NCBI GenBank assembly: GCA_019429225.1
Contig: JAHYJK010000007.1
Location: 1-53,820, forward strand
From: Anaerolineaceae bacterium
GTDB lineage: Bacteria; Chloroflexota; Anaerolineae; Anaerolineales; Anaerolineaceae
Reading direction: 5' to 3'
DNA length: 53,820 bases
The translations under genes were made by a program, and so were the position numbers. Numbering within the stretch: the first letter of the stretch is position 1; every line of letters begins with the position of its first letter. Of the stretch, positions 32,701 through 41,665 are shown piece after piece. The notes beneath the pieces were generated by a model. It was not told the origin of the DNA. It was given only the letters and a program-made list of their open reading frames with translations, and made no database searches.

Positions 32701-35119
32701 CGAAGCAGGCCTATACAGATTTGCTTTCCAGCCATATGTTGGAGCGTTTCCATTTGGTCCTGAACTGGAAATAAGCTGTGGTGACGGTCAATACCATTTC
32801 TTCTCGTTAACCCAACCCCTCAATTTGTTGCTTCTTCCAGTAGAAGCAGGAATGTACTCATCTGTCCTGGCAAATACCACACATACCCAGGACCTGATGT
32901 TACAGATCTTGACTGCCGTGCGTACCTTGCCAGTCTCTGATAACATTTACCCAAATTTTGGTATCAAATTTAAGGAAATTAGCCCCTTTAAGATGTGTGA
33001 TGGCAATTCTGCCAGTAATATTTTGTATCCCAATATCTGTTTGGGGACTGGCTGGGAGTGGGATCTGATTGATAAACACCCTTCTGGACTACTGTTGCGT
33101 GCAGATGCCGATTATGTGTTTGATTATTCCCGCACCTTTTGTGAGAATAAAGATGAACCTGATAAAAAAGATTATATCGTTGGTGGCGTAATAAACAGTT
33201 CCTCCATGATTCCTTACAACTTTAACCCAGACTTGGGCATATTTCGACCAGGTGCACACCCAGGCTGGGCACATATCGGTGGCCAACCCGATAAGCATTC
33301 CTGGCCAATTGATGAGAATCACAACTACATTTTGGATGATTATGAGCTGAGACTTTATATCAAATCTTTTTATGACACAGACCAGAAAAAATGGCTGGAA
33401 TTTCCCAATGACGAATATGACATGGGCGAGACCATCCGCTTCTTCTTTGACACCAACGATAATGACTGTAACAACACCAAGGAAGATACACAGGCACCTA
33501 TTGTGCATAAGTTTGGTCGATTTGATTTTATGAAACCACCGGAAGAAGCTTTTTTCCAACAAAACGCTGCCATTTTTGGTACGGCAAACGATTTTACGAA
33601 TGCAATCCTGGTGTTTCCTGATTCTTTCATCGCCAGCGATTACAGGTATGGCGACATTGATGGAGGACAAGGCCAGAATAATGGCAATTTAGTTTGGATG
33701 CGCGTTAATCCTGATTCAGTTCTCAGTCACGAGCTGGGTCATAATATTGCAGGCCTGGCAGACCAATATTTTGACGACATTAAAGATGATTTATTTACCA
33801 AGGAAAATGCGTTAGCTGTATTTATCAACCGGGAAAAGATACCACCTGATCAAGTGTATATCTCCATGGGTTTTGTACATGCTTACAATCGAGTTGTCCA
33901 TTACTTGCCGGAATACAAGAAATTGTATGACAAGCTAAAAATAGCAGGATATTCTCAGTCTACATTGACTAAAGAGCAAGATGCTCCAGTCTTCCTAATT
34001 AGCGGGTTGGTACAGGCTGATGGTAGCATTTCTAATCTAAACTACCAGCAGGTAATAGGCCTGGAGACCTCCCCGACAGACTCTCAAAGTGACTATGTAC
34101 TGCGCTTTGGGAGCGGGACTATAACTCTGCTGGATTATCCATTCCCGGTTGGAGAGACTGCTCCTCCCCCCGAAGGTTACAACAGCTGGCCTCTTCAGGC
34201 ACAACCTTTTTCGGTCGTTGCACCCTACCCAAATGGGACAGACTGGGTAGAGCTCCACCACGATGGTCAGACGCTGGTTCACTTACAGCCCTCCGCACAT
34301 GCCCCCCTGGTCCAGGTGCAGTCGCCCAACGGGGGAGAGATTTTTGATAATGATGGCGAAGTGCTCATCCAGTGGACTTCTTTTGATACGGATGACGACC
34401 CCTTGCTGCATAATATTTATTTTTCACCAAATGGGGGTGAGACATGGAACATTGTGGCAGCCAATATCGGCAGCCATTATTTCCCCTGGTCACTGGCCAA
34501 TGTGCCCGGTACCGATCAGGGTTTGATCCGGGTCGATGCTATGGATGGCTTTAACAGCACATCCGATACCAGTGCCACACCTTTCACCGTCAAGGATAAA
34601 CCACCTAGGGCTGTAATTTTGGCACCTAAAATTGGTCAGGAAATCCTACAATGCGGACTCATCCACCTCAGTGGGGTAGTTTACGATCCTGAAGGATCAG
34701 CGGTTAATGTCACCTGGAAAATCGATAACGAAGCTGTCGGCGATTCTCTGGAAATGAACGTGTCCCCGTTGCGGCCAGGTATGCACCGAATAACTCTGAC
34801 TGCTGAGGATGAAAGCGGGCAGTTTGTGGTTGTTGAGCACGAATTCAGCATTCTGGCTGACATTGATTGCGACAGAATGGAAGACGGATGGGAGCTGGCT
34901 AATCGTCTTAATCCGGCAACCCCATTAGACGCATCCGAAGACAGCGACCAGGATGGGGTGTCTAACCGCGATGAATACTGGTGGGGTCTTGACCCATGGA
35001 ATCCGGATACCGACGGTGACGGGATTCCGGATGGGACCGAGATTGTACAGGGTACCAACCCTCTGGATCCGAATGATCCGATGATTCAAAGAATATACCT
35101 TCCATTGATCAATCGTTGA
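29780..35119 (+). CDS. Giant secreted multidomain protein with zincin-type HExxH motif
   Basis: 1779 residues. N-terminal signal/membrane segment (about 15-38). Residues 55-450 hold six or more repeats of about 60 residues with 'YLVVWQ'-type strands, likely a beta-propeller. Then an SdrD/CarboxypepD-like beta domain, a Thr/Pro-rich linker (about 555-612) and beta-sandwich modules. The central segment has 'SHELGHNIAGLADQY' with H1317, E1318, H1321 and Asp at 1327, fitting the HExxHxxGxxD zinc site of metzincin/M64-like peptidases. Further Ig-like domains follow, then calcium-binding thrombospondin type-3-like repeats ('DSDQDGVSNRDE', 'DTDGDGIPDGTE') near 1710-1760 and the last residues IYLPLINR, a tail often seen on exported Chloroflexota proteins. 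Probably a secreted or surface protease or adhesin. Good ribosome site GGAGGG. Confidence 0.88.
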   Translation: MSSLIPRLRQLPRFYGLLPLLLVLAVILLLQGYSVFSQPINNLIPLNHNLSPFPPSEVFFPKSDYPAFSIGNTNGSDLVPAIDFSGANYLVVWDYQLSGTTTQYGILGRMINPGGSPSSDLFGISLATDFARLSPDVSYNPAGLAEYLVVWQQLSGSESNIRARRVRQDAVLSGPEIAVAVSGQFESNPSVASNPNTAQWLVVYEYDNGANKDIRAQRIGTEGELLDEALTIASGTSDQTHPDVAFMPEVGQFLIVWEEHPDRSHYYVYGQRLSQYGEFQGGPFVIAGNEYPNRYPSLAVNTQSNEYLIAWSFRTSPVDSYDEILVQRVNTSGTLIASPQSISAGRQVVHLNPAISYNSYVNEYMVVWQEQYSTSDHDLYRRRVKADLSLPELPQIISNSGFWEGAPALATDRDLNYFVVWQDERDFTTQAENIYGRLITLDQLSGQVFHGEIGNTSTPLTGVTLRLYASNNALDIGTVVGASTSDVSGWYSLIAPSGWEYYTILENDPPGYQSSGATSIGGIVVNFNQIQYSYPLGGKVQHANNFFDIPLTALSSTPTQTSTITSTQTQTHTTTVTQTSTKSPTPTTTQTPSRTPTVTRTRTPTPTTHPITWIKFDNLASSTYVEEQFVSQGVHFISDYLPGYNFVAGPIITTHPNAKSSPHVLLNDFSGGEFFNSANKPLVFWFTEPVSGVGMQLLTKSHNGETCNGTYTATVKVFDCNGNLIETRTVAVNRFTPTPLEIDDPQGNIKRVWIDYGSTPCPEVIDDLAFMKGSNYCVHYFYPKVTIEYPPSGSILTTPQIMVNGTIEDRSVLHSYKINGVKLPIYMSDPIGIYKFSVPVTLKPGANVFSVQIYNGSLWESQTITYQLGAPSLANLAEFHLTQRGVIKSSSCDIDTPLIARKSGLVSIKLNVTTASGAPAIINSIDMKIYKTSITGDVLINTIAGDSYPTSMGSFMSADQMEEILFWFSAEDVSEAGLYRFAFQPYVGAFPFGPELEISCGDGQYHFFSLTQPLNLLLLPVEAGMYSSVLANTTHTQDLMLQILTAVRTLPVSDNIYPNFGIKFKEISPFKMCDGNSASNILYPNICLGTGWEWDLIDKHPSGLLLRADADYVFDYSRTFCENKDEPDKKDYIVGGVINSSSMIPYNFNPDLGIFRPGAHPGWAHIGGQPDKHSWPIDENHNYILDDYELRLYIKSFYDTDQKKWLEFPNDEYDMGETIRFFFDTNDNDCNNTKEDTQAPIVHKFGRFDFMKPPEEAFFQQNAAIFGTANDFTNAILVFPDSFIASDYRYGDIDGGQGQNNGNLVWMRVNPDSVLSHELGHNIAGLADQYFDDIKDDLFTKENALAVFINREKIPPDQVYISMGFVHAYNRVVHYLPEYKKLYDKLKIAGYSQSTLTKEQDAPVFLISGLVQADGSISNLNYQQVIGLETSPTDSQSDYVLRFGSGTITLLDYPFPVGETAPPPEGYNSWPLQAQPFSVVAPYPNGTDWVELHHDGQTLVHLQPSAHAPLVQVQSPNGGEIFDNDGEVLIQWTSFDTDDDPLLHNIYFSPNGGETWNIVAANIGSHYFPWSLANVPGTDQGLIRVDAMDGFNSTSDTSATPFTVKDKPPRAVILAPKIGQEILQCGLIHLSGVVYDPEGSAVNVTWKIDNEAVGDSLEMNVSPLRPGMHRITLTAEDESGQFVVVEHEFSILADIDCDRMEDGWELANRLNPATPLDASEDSDQDGVSNRDEYWWGLDPWNPDTDGDGIPDGTEIVQGTNPLDPNDPMIQRIYLPLINR

Positions 35120-35303
35120 TTCACTGATTCCTGTCTGAAATTTTCACCATCTTGGGGAGAACTTTACTTTTTTACCCTGATAAAAATTGCCTAAATAAAA
35201 AAATAACCAAACCTTTTAAACCGACTTTACAGAAACATGTTATAAGTCCTGTCTGATCAATGATCAACATGAGGAATGAATTTAATTGTGGATGATGGGG
35301 TAA

Positions 35304-35789
35304 TTAATTTTTCTTAGTCATCTGAAAAGCCCAGGTTTCAGCCCGTTCCAATTCATGATCCATCAGAGGACCCTCAATTCCACTGACATAAAACCCTTGT
35401 GGTGAAACGACTTCTTTTCCCCCCAACAGGATTAATTGTTTGGCTATTTTCTCGGCAGCATAACCAAAAAACTTCACCATGATTGCCAGAAACTTGTTCT
35501 TTGCCACATCTTCCGGGGTCATCCTCGTATCAAAGGCTGCTACCCACACGCCTTCCAAAGTGCCAGCAGGAATTTGTTTCAAAAATTGATCCAGTACGCC
35601 CGTTGCTTTAAATTGGCGCGTAGGAGAACCGACAATCAGGGTCTTAACACCATCCAGGTGTTCTGGAAAAACCTCTCCAACCAGACGAAGATCTACCTCC
35701 TGCTGTTCTTCCAATGCATTCGCCATGGCTTGAGCAATTTTGCCAGTATTTCCAAAAACCGAATCATAAATAATTAATGTATCTTTCAT
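35304..35789 (-). CDS. Flavodoxin-family protein
   Basis: 161 residues. The FMN phosphate loop is visible in 'IIYDSVFGNTGKIAQAMA' (about 6-23), followed by the alternating alpha/beta pattern with 'TLIVGSPTRQF' (about 50-60) and 'VWVAAFDTRM'. A one-electron carrier or quinone-handling flavoprotein; the partner is unknown. AGGTGA precedes the ATG and TATAAT lies about 27 bp upstream on the minus strand. A decayed copy in the same orientation lies at 29090-29450, on the other side of the giant gene. Confidence 0.88.
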   Translation of the reverse strand: MKDTLIIYDSVFGNTGKIAQAMANALEEQQEVDLRLVGEVFPEHLDGVKTLIVGSPTRQFKATGVLDQFLKQIPAGTLEGVWVAAFDTRMTPEDVAKNKFLAIMVKFFGYAAEKIAKQLILLGGKEVVSPQGFYVSGIEGPLMDHELERAETWAFQMTKKN

Positions 35790-35957
35790 GCATCACCTGA
35801 ATCGAATTAAGTCTATTATATGTTCATTAATCAATATATACATCCCCCTCTCGAACAGTCTTCCGTGATTCTTACAAGATTGCAAAGTGAAACTTAACAT
35901 GAAATTCTACTATGATAATCAGACAAAATACATAACATTCTTCAGAAAGATGTAATC

Positions 35958-38429
35958 CTAATGATAATCTCCTGTATCGATTAAATCATCCGTTTCCATT
36001 AAATTGAGAAACACACTGACAATCTGGGGATCGAGATGTTTTCCGGAAATATCCTGGATATACTTCATAATATCTTCTTTTTTCCAGGCTGGGCGGTATG
36101 GTCGATCAGATCCCAAAGCATCCCAGATATCCACAATTGCAAAAATTCTGGCAGCCAATGGAATATTCTCGCCTGCCAATCCCTGAGGATATCCCGATCC
36201 ATCCCAATGTTCATGATGACTATAGGGAATGTCAATTGCCTGTTCGAGAAAATCGATTTTTGACAGCAGGTTATATGCATAAATGGGGTGCTTTTTCATG
36301 ATCACCCATTCATCCTCCGTAAGGGGTCCAGGCTTGAGGAGGATATTGTCCGGAATACCCATTTTCCCGATGTCATGTAGTAAAGCTCCACGCTCAATAT
36401 GTGCCAGGTTTTCTCCCTCAATTCCTAAAGCTCTGGCTATTTTCAACGTTAATTCTACTACCCTGCGGCTATGTCCGGCTGTTTCCTGTTCTCGTAATTC
36501 CAAAGCATTCGACCAACCTTGCAGGGTGGAATCATAAGCAACCAACAGATCATTGGTTAATCGTTTGAGTTCTTCTTCTGTAATTTTTTGATCTTCAATG
36601 ACACTTAACATCGCCTTTCGGGATTGATCGGCATTATCCAACAATCTTTTTAATTCCAATTGAACTAATTTTTCTTTTTCTTCTGCCAGTTTTCGATCCG
36701 TAATATCTTCCAGCATGCCAATCGTGTACAGGGGGTTACCACTCTCATCTCTCACCAGGGTTGAGATTAGTTTTCCCCACACAATGCTGCCGTCTTTTCG
36801 GAAAACCCGCTTTTCAATGGTGAAAGAATCCCTGGTTCCGGATTTATACTCCTCCAACATTTGCATATTTTCCTGGACATCCTCGGGATGAGTAATATCA
36901 GTGATGGATAATTGGGTGTATTCATTAATTTCATACCCCAGTGTTTTCAAAACAGCCGGGTTGCCAGCGGTAAAATTACCGGATAAATCTGTTATAGAGA
37001 TACCAATTCCAGAAGTCTCAAATATACGACGGAATTTTTCTTCACTTTTCTTCAATGCTGATTCAGTTTCAATAATGGTGCTGATATCTCTTGCTATGCC
37101 CAATGCCCACTCCACCTGACCATCTGAATTGAAAACCGGAGACAACCGCCAATCAAAAACGATCTTATGATTATTCGCATTGTTTACATTTTGTGGCCAG
37201 ATGGCAATCCGTTGCACCAGACTTTCCGTTTGAAATGCCTTGTAGACATCCATTTCCAAATTTCTGACCAACCTGTTATCTGAAAAAATTTCACCCGGTG
37301 ATTTTCCATTCACCTCTGGTTCTTCAAAACCCAGGATCTCTAACCCTGCTTGATTAATGTAGACAATTTTATATTCACGATCAAAAAGTGTGATGACATC
37401 CTGGCTGCTCTCTGCCAGACTTCTGAATCTTCTTTCATTCATCATCAATCCCAGTTCATATTCTTTTTGTTCGGTAATATCCACATGACAGCCGATTACC
37501 TGTAACGCTTTTCCACTTTCATCACGGCGGATCGAACTACGGGATAGGATCCAGCGATAGGTACCATTTTTGTGTTTTAATCGAAAAGTGGTTTCATAGA
37601 AATTCTCAGTACTTTCAAAAACAGCATTGATCTGATTAACTGTCATTTCTTTATCTTCCGGATGTAACCTGATTTCCCATTCAAAATCATCATGCCTGAT
37701 TTCATCTTCATCAAAGCCTAATTGTCTTTTCCACTCCGGTGATAAATGTGTTTCTCCCGTAACCAGATTCCGGTCAAAAAAACCAATATTCGCTGCCTGC
37801 ACCGCAAGGCTGAGCTGCTCTTCCCGTTCCTGTAAATCGTTGTAAATCTTTTCTCGTTGTGCCCGATTTACCAATAAAAACCCCAATAACATGGTTGCCA
37901 AAGGATAAATCAATAATACCGGAAAACTGATTTCAGCCAGGACACGCAGCGCAGTCTCCAGAGGTAAGGTTAACATCAACAACAACATAACCACATGATT
38001 GAGAATACCGAAGAGATAAAGCTCAATAAGAGAAATTTGATCGATCTGTTTATTGCGTATATATCGCCACAAAATACCGATCGAGCCGGTGGCAAAAATA
38101 ACACTGACACCCGTCCAGGCTGCTGCACCACCCTGATAGATCCGGAAAACAGAAGTGCTGATCATAGCAATGATCGTAGGTACCAGGCCAAAGAACAAAC
38201 CAGAAATACTGAGCAGAATCGAACGGGTATCAAATATGATGCCTGGAGAAAATGTCCAGGGATTATTCATGAGCATGATGCCAATAAAACTCAAAATTGC
38301 GCCAATCAGAATTTTCTGAATACCCAGTAAATTCCCACGCCAGCGGAATTTTGTGATATCGAAAATCAGCGCAGTTATAAGTAACAGCGCAGCATTACCG
38401 ATCAATTGTTGAAAACTGGATTCCAGCAT
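35958..38429 (-). CDS. 5TM-PAS-PAS-PAS-HD-GYP protein (cyclic-di-GMP phosphodiesterase type)
   Basis: 823 residues. N-terminal 5TM sensor of the LytS type (about 1-190, 'GIIFDTRSILLSISGLFFG'), then three PAS domains (about 205-325, 335-460, 465-590; the PAC ends 'GCHVDITEQKEYE' and 'GMLEDITDRKLAE' are clear), a short coiled coil, and an HD-GYP domain (about 635-810) with 'GALLHDIGKMGIPDNIL' and 'HHEHWDGSGYPQGL'. Predicted to break down cyclic-di-GMP in response to membrane and redox or ligand signals. AAAGG precedes the ATG. Monocistronic. Confidence 0.92.
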   Translation of the reverse strand: MLESSFQQLIGNAALLLITALIFDITKFRWRGNLLGIQKILIGAILSFIGIMLMNNPWTFSPGIIFDTRSILLSISGLFFGLVPTIIAMISTSVFRIYQGGAAAWTGVSVIFATGSIGILWRYIRNKQIDQISLIELYLFGILNHVVMLLLMLTLPLETALRVLAEISFPVLLIYPLATMLLGFLLVNRAQREKIYNDLQEREEQLSLAVQAANIGFFDRNLVTGETHLSPEWKRQLGFDEDEIRHDDFEWEIRLHPEDKEMTVNQINAVFESTENFYETTFRLKHKNGTYRWILSRSSIRRDESGKALQVIGCHVDITEQKEYELGLMMNERRFRSLAESSQDVITLFDREYKIVYINQAGLEILGFEEPEVNGKSPGEIFSDNRLVRNLEMDVYKAFQTESLVQRIAIWPQNVNNANNHKIVFDWRLSPVFNSDGQVEWALGIARDISTIIETESALKKSEEKFRRIFETSGIGISITDLSGNFTAGNPAVLKTLGYEINEYTQLSITDITHPEDVQENMQMLEEYKSGTRDSFTIEKRVFRKDGSIVWGKLISTLVRDESGNPLYTIGMLEDITDRKLAEEKEKLVQLELKRLLDNADQSRKAMLSVIEDQKITEEELKRLTNDLLVAYDSTLQGWSNALELREQETAGHSRRVVELTLKIARALGIEGENLAHIERGALLHDIGKMGIPDNILLKPGPLTEDEWVIMKKHPIYAYNLLSKIDFLEQAIDIPYSHHEHWDGSGYPQGLAGENIPLAARIFAIVDIWDALGSDRPYRPAWKKEDIMKYIQDISGKHLDPQIVSVFLNLMETDDLIDTGDYH

Positions 38430-38837
38430 AATTACCTTTGTTTACTTTTTTATTGGATCAAAGCTTTATCAAATCAGGCAAAGAACTAGTTTTTATTTTA
38501 TAGCAATAATGATAGGCAACTTTAATTTCTATCAATAATGTAATTAATAAATCCATCATCTTTCGAATTTGAAATATGGTAGAAACGGAGAGGAATGGCT
38601 CTTTTATTTCAGTCATCTCCATGATGAATTTTAGTATAATGAGTATATCCAATTAATCCAGTTGTAGATCAATCTTTTTAGGTAATTTTTTCAAATAAGT
38701 TCACAACACACTTAATTTGAAACAAGACTTAAAGCAAAATTGAACGGAGATCCGCCTGTAAAGCAGACTTTTTTGACTGAGCGGTATGATTGCTTATTGA
38801 TTTCACAGTACTGATCTGTCCTGCAAGGCAAATATAC
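38430..38837. other. Intergenic region between divergent genes, no gene seen
   Basis: About 400 AT-rich bases upstream of both the HD-GYP gene (leftward) and the URO-D-like gene (rightward). A TTGACT at 38773-38778 could be a -35 for the latter, but I see no convincing -10. Short open frames here look random. No RNA gene recognised. Confidence 0.6.
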
Positions 38838-39905
38838 ATGACACTAACTGAAATGAGCTCGCGTGAACGCGTGCTCACAACTGCCAGACGCAAGACCCCG
38901 GATCGTGTTCCCCGTGATATTCCCCTCGAAAAATTTATGCTCAATCGCATGGTGGCGCATTATGGCACACAGGATTTGTTAACGGCCATGCGCTCTGATA
39001 TTGCGATTGTTGACCTTAATTCTTCCCGGCTCAAACAGGATTATTCCGCTTATTTTTCCCGACCAGGTGTAACCTGGGATGAATGGGGGCGTGGTCGCAT
39101 CTGGGATCAAAATGACCAGTATGCCGAGTATCTCTTTCCGCTCGAACATGCTGAGAGCATGGATGAATTCGTCAATTATCCCTGGCCAGATCTGGATGCT
39201 GACTACCGCTATGCAGGCATAGCAGAACGGATCGCTATCCGACACCAACAGGGCTATGCGGTTTCCTGTATCCTGACCGAAACCATTTTCGAAACTGCCT
39301 GGCAGTTACGTGGGATGACCCAACTGTTTGAAGATATTCATCAAAACGATGAAAAAGCCGAATATCTGCTTAATCGCATCACCACTTATCGAGAAACCGC
39401 TGCACGAGCTTTTGCCCTGGCAGGTGCTGACATTATCTTTCTGGGAGATGATGTTGCTATGCAAACCGGTTCGATGATCAGCCCACGCATGTATCGTCAA
39501 TGGTTCAAACCCTACCTGACCCGTGTGATTCAGGCAGCCAAACAGGCGAACCCGAATGTGTTGATCCAGTACCATTCGGATGGCATGATCAACAAGCTGG
39601 TGCCTGATCTACTGGAAGCCGGAATCGATATCCTTAATCCGGTACAACCTGAGTGCGTGGATCATGTCTGGATCAAAGAAACGTATGGCCACCAGCTAGC
39701 CTTCTGCGGTGGGATTGGTGTACAATCCGTGCTGCCCTTTGGATCCCCACAGGAAGTTCGCGAGCATGTACGAGAAGTGCTCCAGACTTTGGGGTCAAAT
39801 GGTGGCTTGATCATCGCGCCTTCCCACGTCATCGAACGTGATGTCAGCCTGGAGAATATTGAAGCGATGCTCATTGCAATTGAAGCGTTTGGGCGTTATG
39901 ATTGA
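38838..39905 (+). CDS. Uroporphyrinogen decarboxylase (URO-D) family protein
   Basis: 355 residues from ATG 38838 (AAGG upstream). URO-D barrel: 'SSRERVLTTARRKTPDRVPRD' at the start (quoted in part: RERVLTTARRKTPDRVP), 'GADIIFLGDDVAMQTG' in the middle, 'IQYHSDGMINKLVPDLLEAG' and 'DILNPVQPE', then 'LAFCGGIGVQSVLPFG'. In anaerobes this group is mostly not haem biosynthesis but methyltransferase-like (MtaA, demethylase partners) or unknown; the N-terminus lacks the typical HemE start. No corrinoid protein is adjacent, so the role is open. Confidence 0.8.
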   Translation: MTLTEMSSRERVLTTARRKTPDRVPRDIPLEKFMLNRMVAHYGTQDLLTAMRSDIAIVDLNSSRLKQDYSAYFSRPGVTWDEWGRGRIWDQNDQYAEYLFPLEHAESMDEFVNYPWPDLDADYRYAGIAERIAIRHQQGYAVSCILTETIFETAWQLRGMTQLFEDIHQNDEKAEYLLNRITTYRETAARAFALAGADIIFLGDDVAMQTGSMISPRMYRQWFKPYLTRVIQAAKQANPNVLIQYHSDGMINKLVPDLLEAGIDILNPVQPECVDHVWIKETYGHQLAFCGGIGVQSVLPFGSPQEVREHVREVLQTLGSNGGLIIAPSHVIERDVSLENIEAMLIAIEAFGRYD

Positions 39906-39945
39906 TGGATAGATTCTTGCCTTATGCTTTGTTATCTGGATTTTA

Positions 39946-40740
39946 TTAGATCAGCCCTTTGCTCAGAATCTCGAAAGCAATGCCGCCAATCAATTCCATG
40001 GAGATTTCCTTGGAAAAGTTGGCGATTACCGGCCAATACTTTTTCTTAAATTTTGGCATAAACCCGATAACCGGCTCCAGATTTTCCTTCCCCCCGGATT
40101 TCAGCCACTCGTTTACTGTGGCCTGGGATTCCTCCTCACCGGGAGCAACCAGGATTTCCTGCGCGATCCAGCGCTCCAGACTGGGAGAGAGAATATTGTA
40201 CGTGCCGGACTGCCTATTTTCAATCAACAAACCGTGTTTGACCAGCTCCGGGACATCCAGATGGGCACGTGAATAATGGACTGCGATGTTCTCGAGGATA
40301 GGTTGCATTTTTGAAGAAGGTTTCTGCCGATTAAGTGCCATGACGGTTAACAGGGTGATTTTTTGACTCTCGCTGGTGTGCGTCCACATATACTGGTAAT
40401 GCGGATCGGATTGAGCATCAAAATTCCGGATTACCACCTGCAGAAGAGGTTTACCCTCTAATCCTGCGGTTTTGCCTTCAAACATATAATTGGCTGCCAT
40501 CTGGGTGAAGAAGGGATAACCCCTACCCAGCTTCCAGATTATTTCATTTTCCTGCTCGTTGAATGTAATGCCAGTATCGCTGAGATAACCCCCCAAAAGT
40601 TGGTCAACATCGGTGCGTGGAAAAGGACGCAGCACGATATTGGCAAAGATATTAAAAAATGGCAAACCTTTCAACTCATCTGAGTGACACAGGTCCACCA
40701 ATTTGTTTGGCTTACCTGGCTTTCTTTATCTTCTTGATCA
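39946..40740 (-). pseudogene. C-terminal fragment of a STAND-like ATPase
   Basis: The frame runs from just after a TAA near 40740 to 39946 and begins in mid-domain: 'LVDLCHSDELKGLPFFNIFA' and 'IVLRPFPRTDVDQLL', then 'GRGYPFFTQMAANYMFEG', a segment equivalent to 'TSGHPYFTQLMCHELFSR' of the neighbouring ATPase fragment. There is no P-loop, so the N-terminal ATPase half is missing. The C-terminal part has winged-helix-like features ('LDVPELVKHGLLIE'). A GTG at 40701 could start a 251-residue product, but an active protein is unlikely. Overlaps the end of the beta-helix segment (stop 40671) in another frame: a recombination junction. Confidence 0.7.
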
Positions 40741-41665
40741 AACTCAAGTCCCTCCAGATTCCAGATCTTGTAGTTATCAAACTCACAGGTAACACCTCCT
40801 TCTGCAGAAACGGATTGTTGGGTGTAAACTACACTTCCTAGTGGGTTAAAAAAACTATTAATCAATTGGTCATTGACAAAGACGCTGATTTGATCTTCCA
40901 CGACAATGATTACCCCTTCGTTTGGTTGGTCATCATAATAATCATAAGTAGCCTCAGCAATAACCTGATATTGATCTGGATGAATATATTGTTCGGTATG
41001 AGAAATTTCATTTTTTCTATAGCCAACTCCGAAAGATCTATTTGCTTCCTCATTACTGAATCCAAAGGAACAAACACCATCGTTAATGGTTTCCGATATT
41101 TGGAACTCAAATTGAACCGCGAATTTGTTTGATTCTTGTTGAGACAAAACCTGTCCAATATTTACTTTTTCAGTTGGTAATATCATTTTTCCATTTTGGA
41201 TGGTAACATTCTCGCCTGGACCACCAAATTCCCAAACATCAAAACTCGTCTGATAGGTGGGTTCACCTTCCAACATCGCAAGAGCTGCCCGCATGGCTGA
41301 ATTGGAGGATGGAGGATTAGAAAATTCACTGGTTCTATTTTTATTGTAAATTGCAATCGCTGTCAGGTTAGGGCCAGAGAAAACCTTGCCTTTTTTAAAA
41401 ACGAAATTTCCAAAATCATCCGCCCTGACAGATCCTTCAAATTTATCTCCTTCATTCTGAACGGTACTCAAAATTTCAATCTCACATCCCGCACACGTCT
41501 GGCCTGATACTACCCCTTCTTCTAGGTCATGATAAATAATGGCTGGCGGTTCGACCTCAGCATCATTTTCAAGATAATTAATTCCCTTTCCACCATTTCC
41601 AAAAATCGAATTTTCCGTAATCACCAAGCCAAGCATTCCTGAATTAAGCTCAATCCCCGGTCCAT
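40671..41665 (-). pseudogene. Broken gene, segment 3: end of beta-helix and LamG-like C-terminal domain
   Basis: Continuation of the beta-helix protein after a frame change at the C6 tract 41666-41671. In this frame the sequence reads 'GPGIELNSGMLGLVITENSI', which carries on the repeated beta-helix pattern, then an Ig-like segment ('IAIYNKNRTSEFS') and a concanavalin-like domain ending in 'CEFDNYKIWNLEG'. Stop at 40671. The first ATG in frame is at 41636, with no ribosome site. Confidence 0.7.

Noticed and set aside
38458-38652. 64-codon frame in the spacer between the HD-GYP and URO-D-like genes
   Set aside because: AT-rich, low-complexity product with no ribosome site or recognisable motif.
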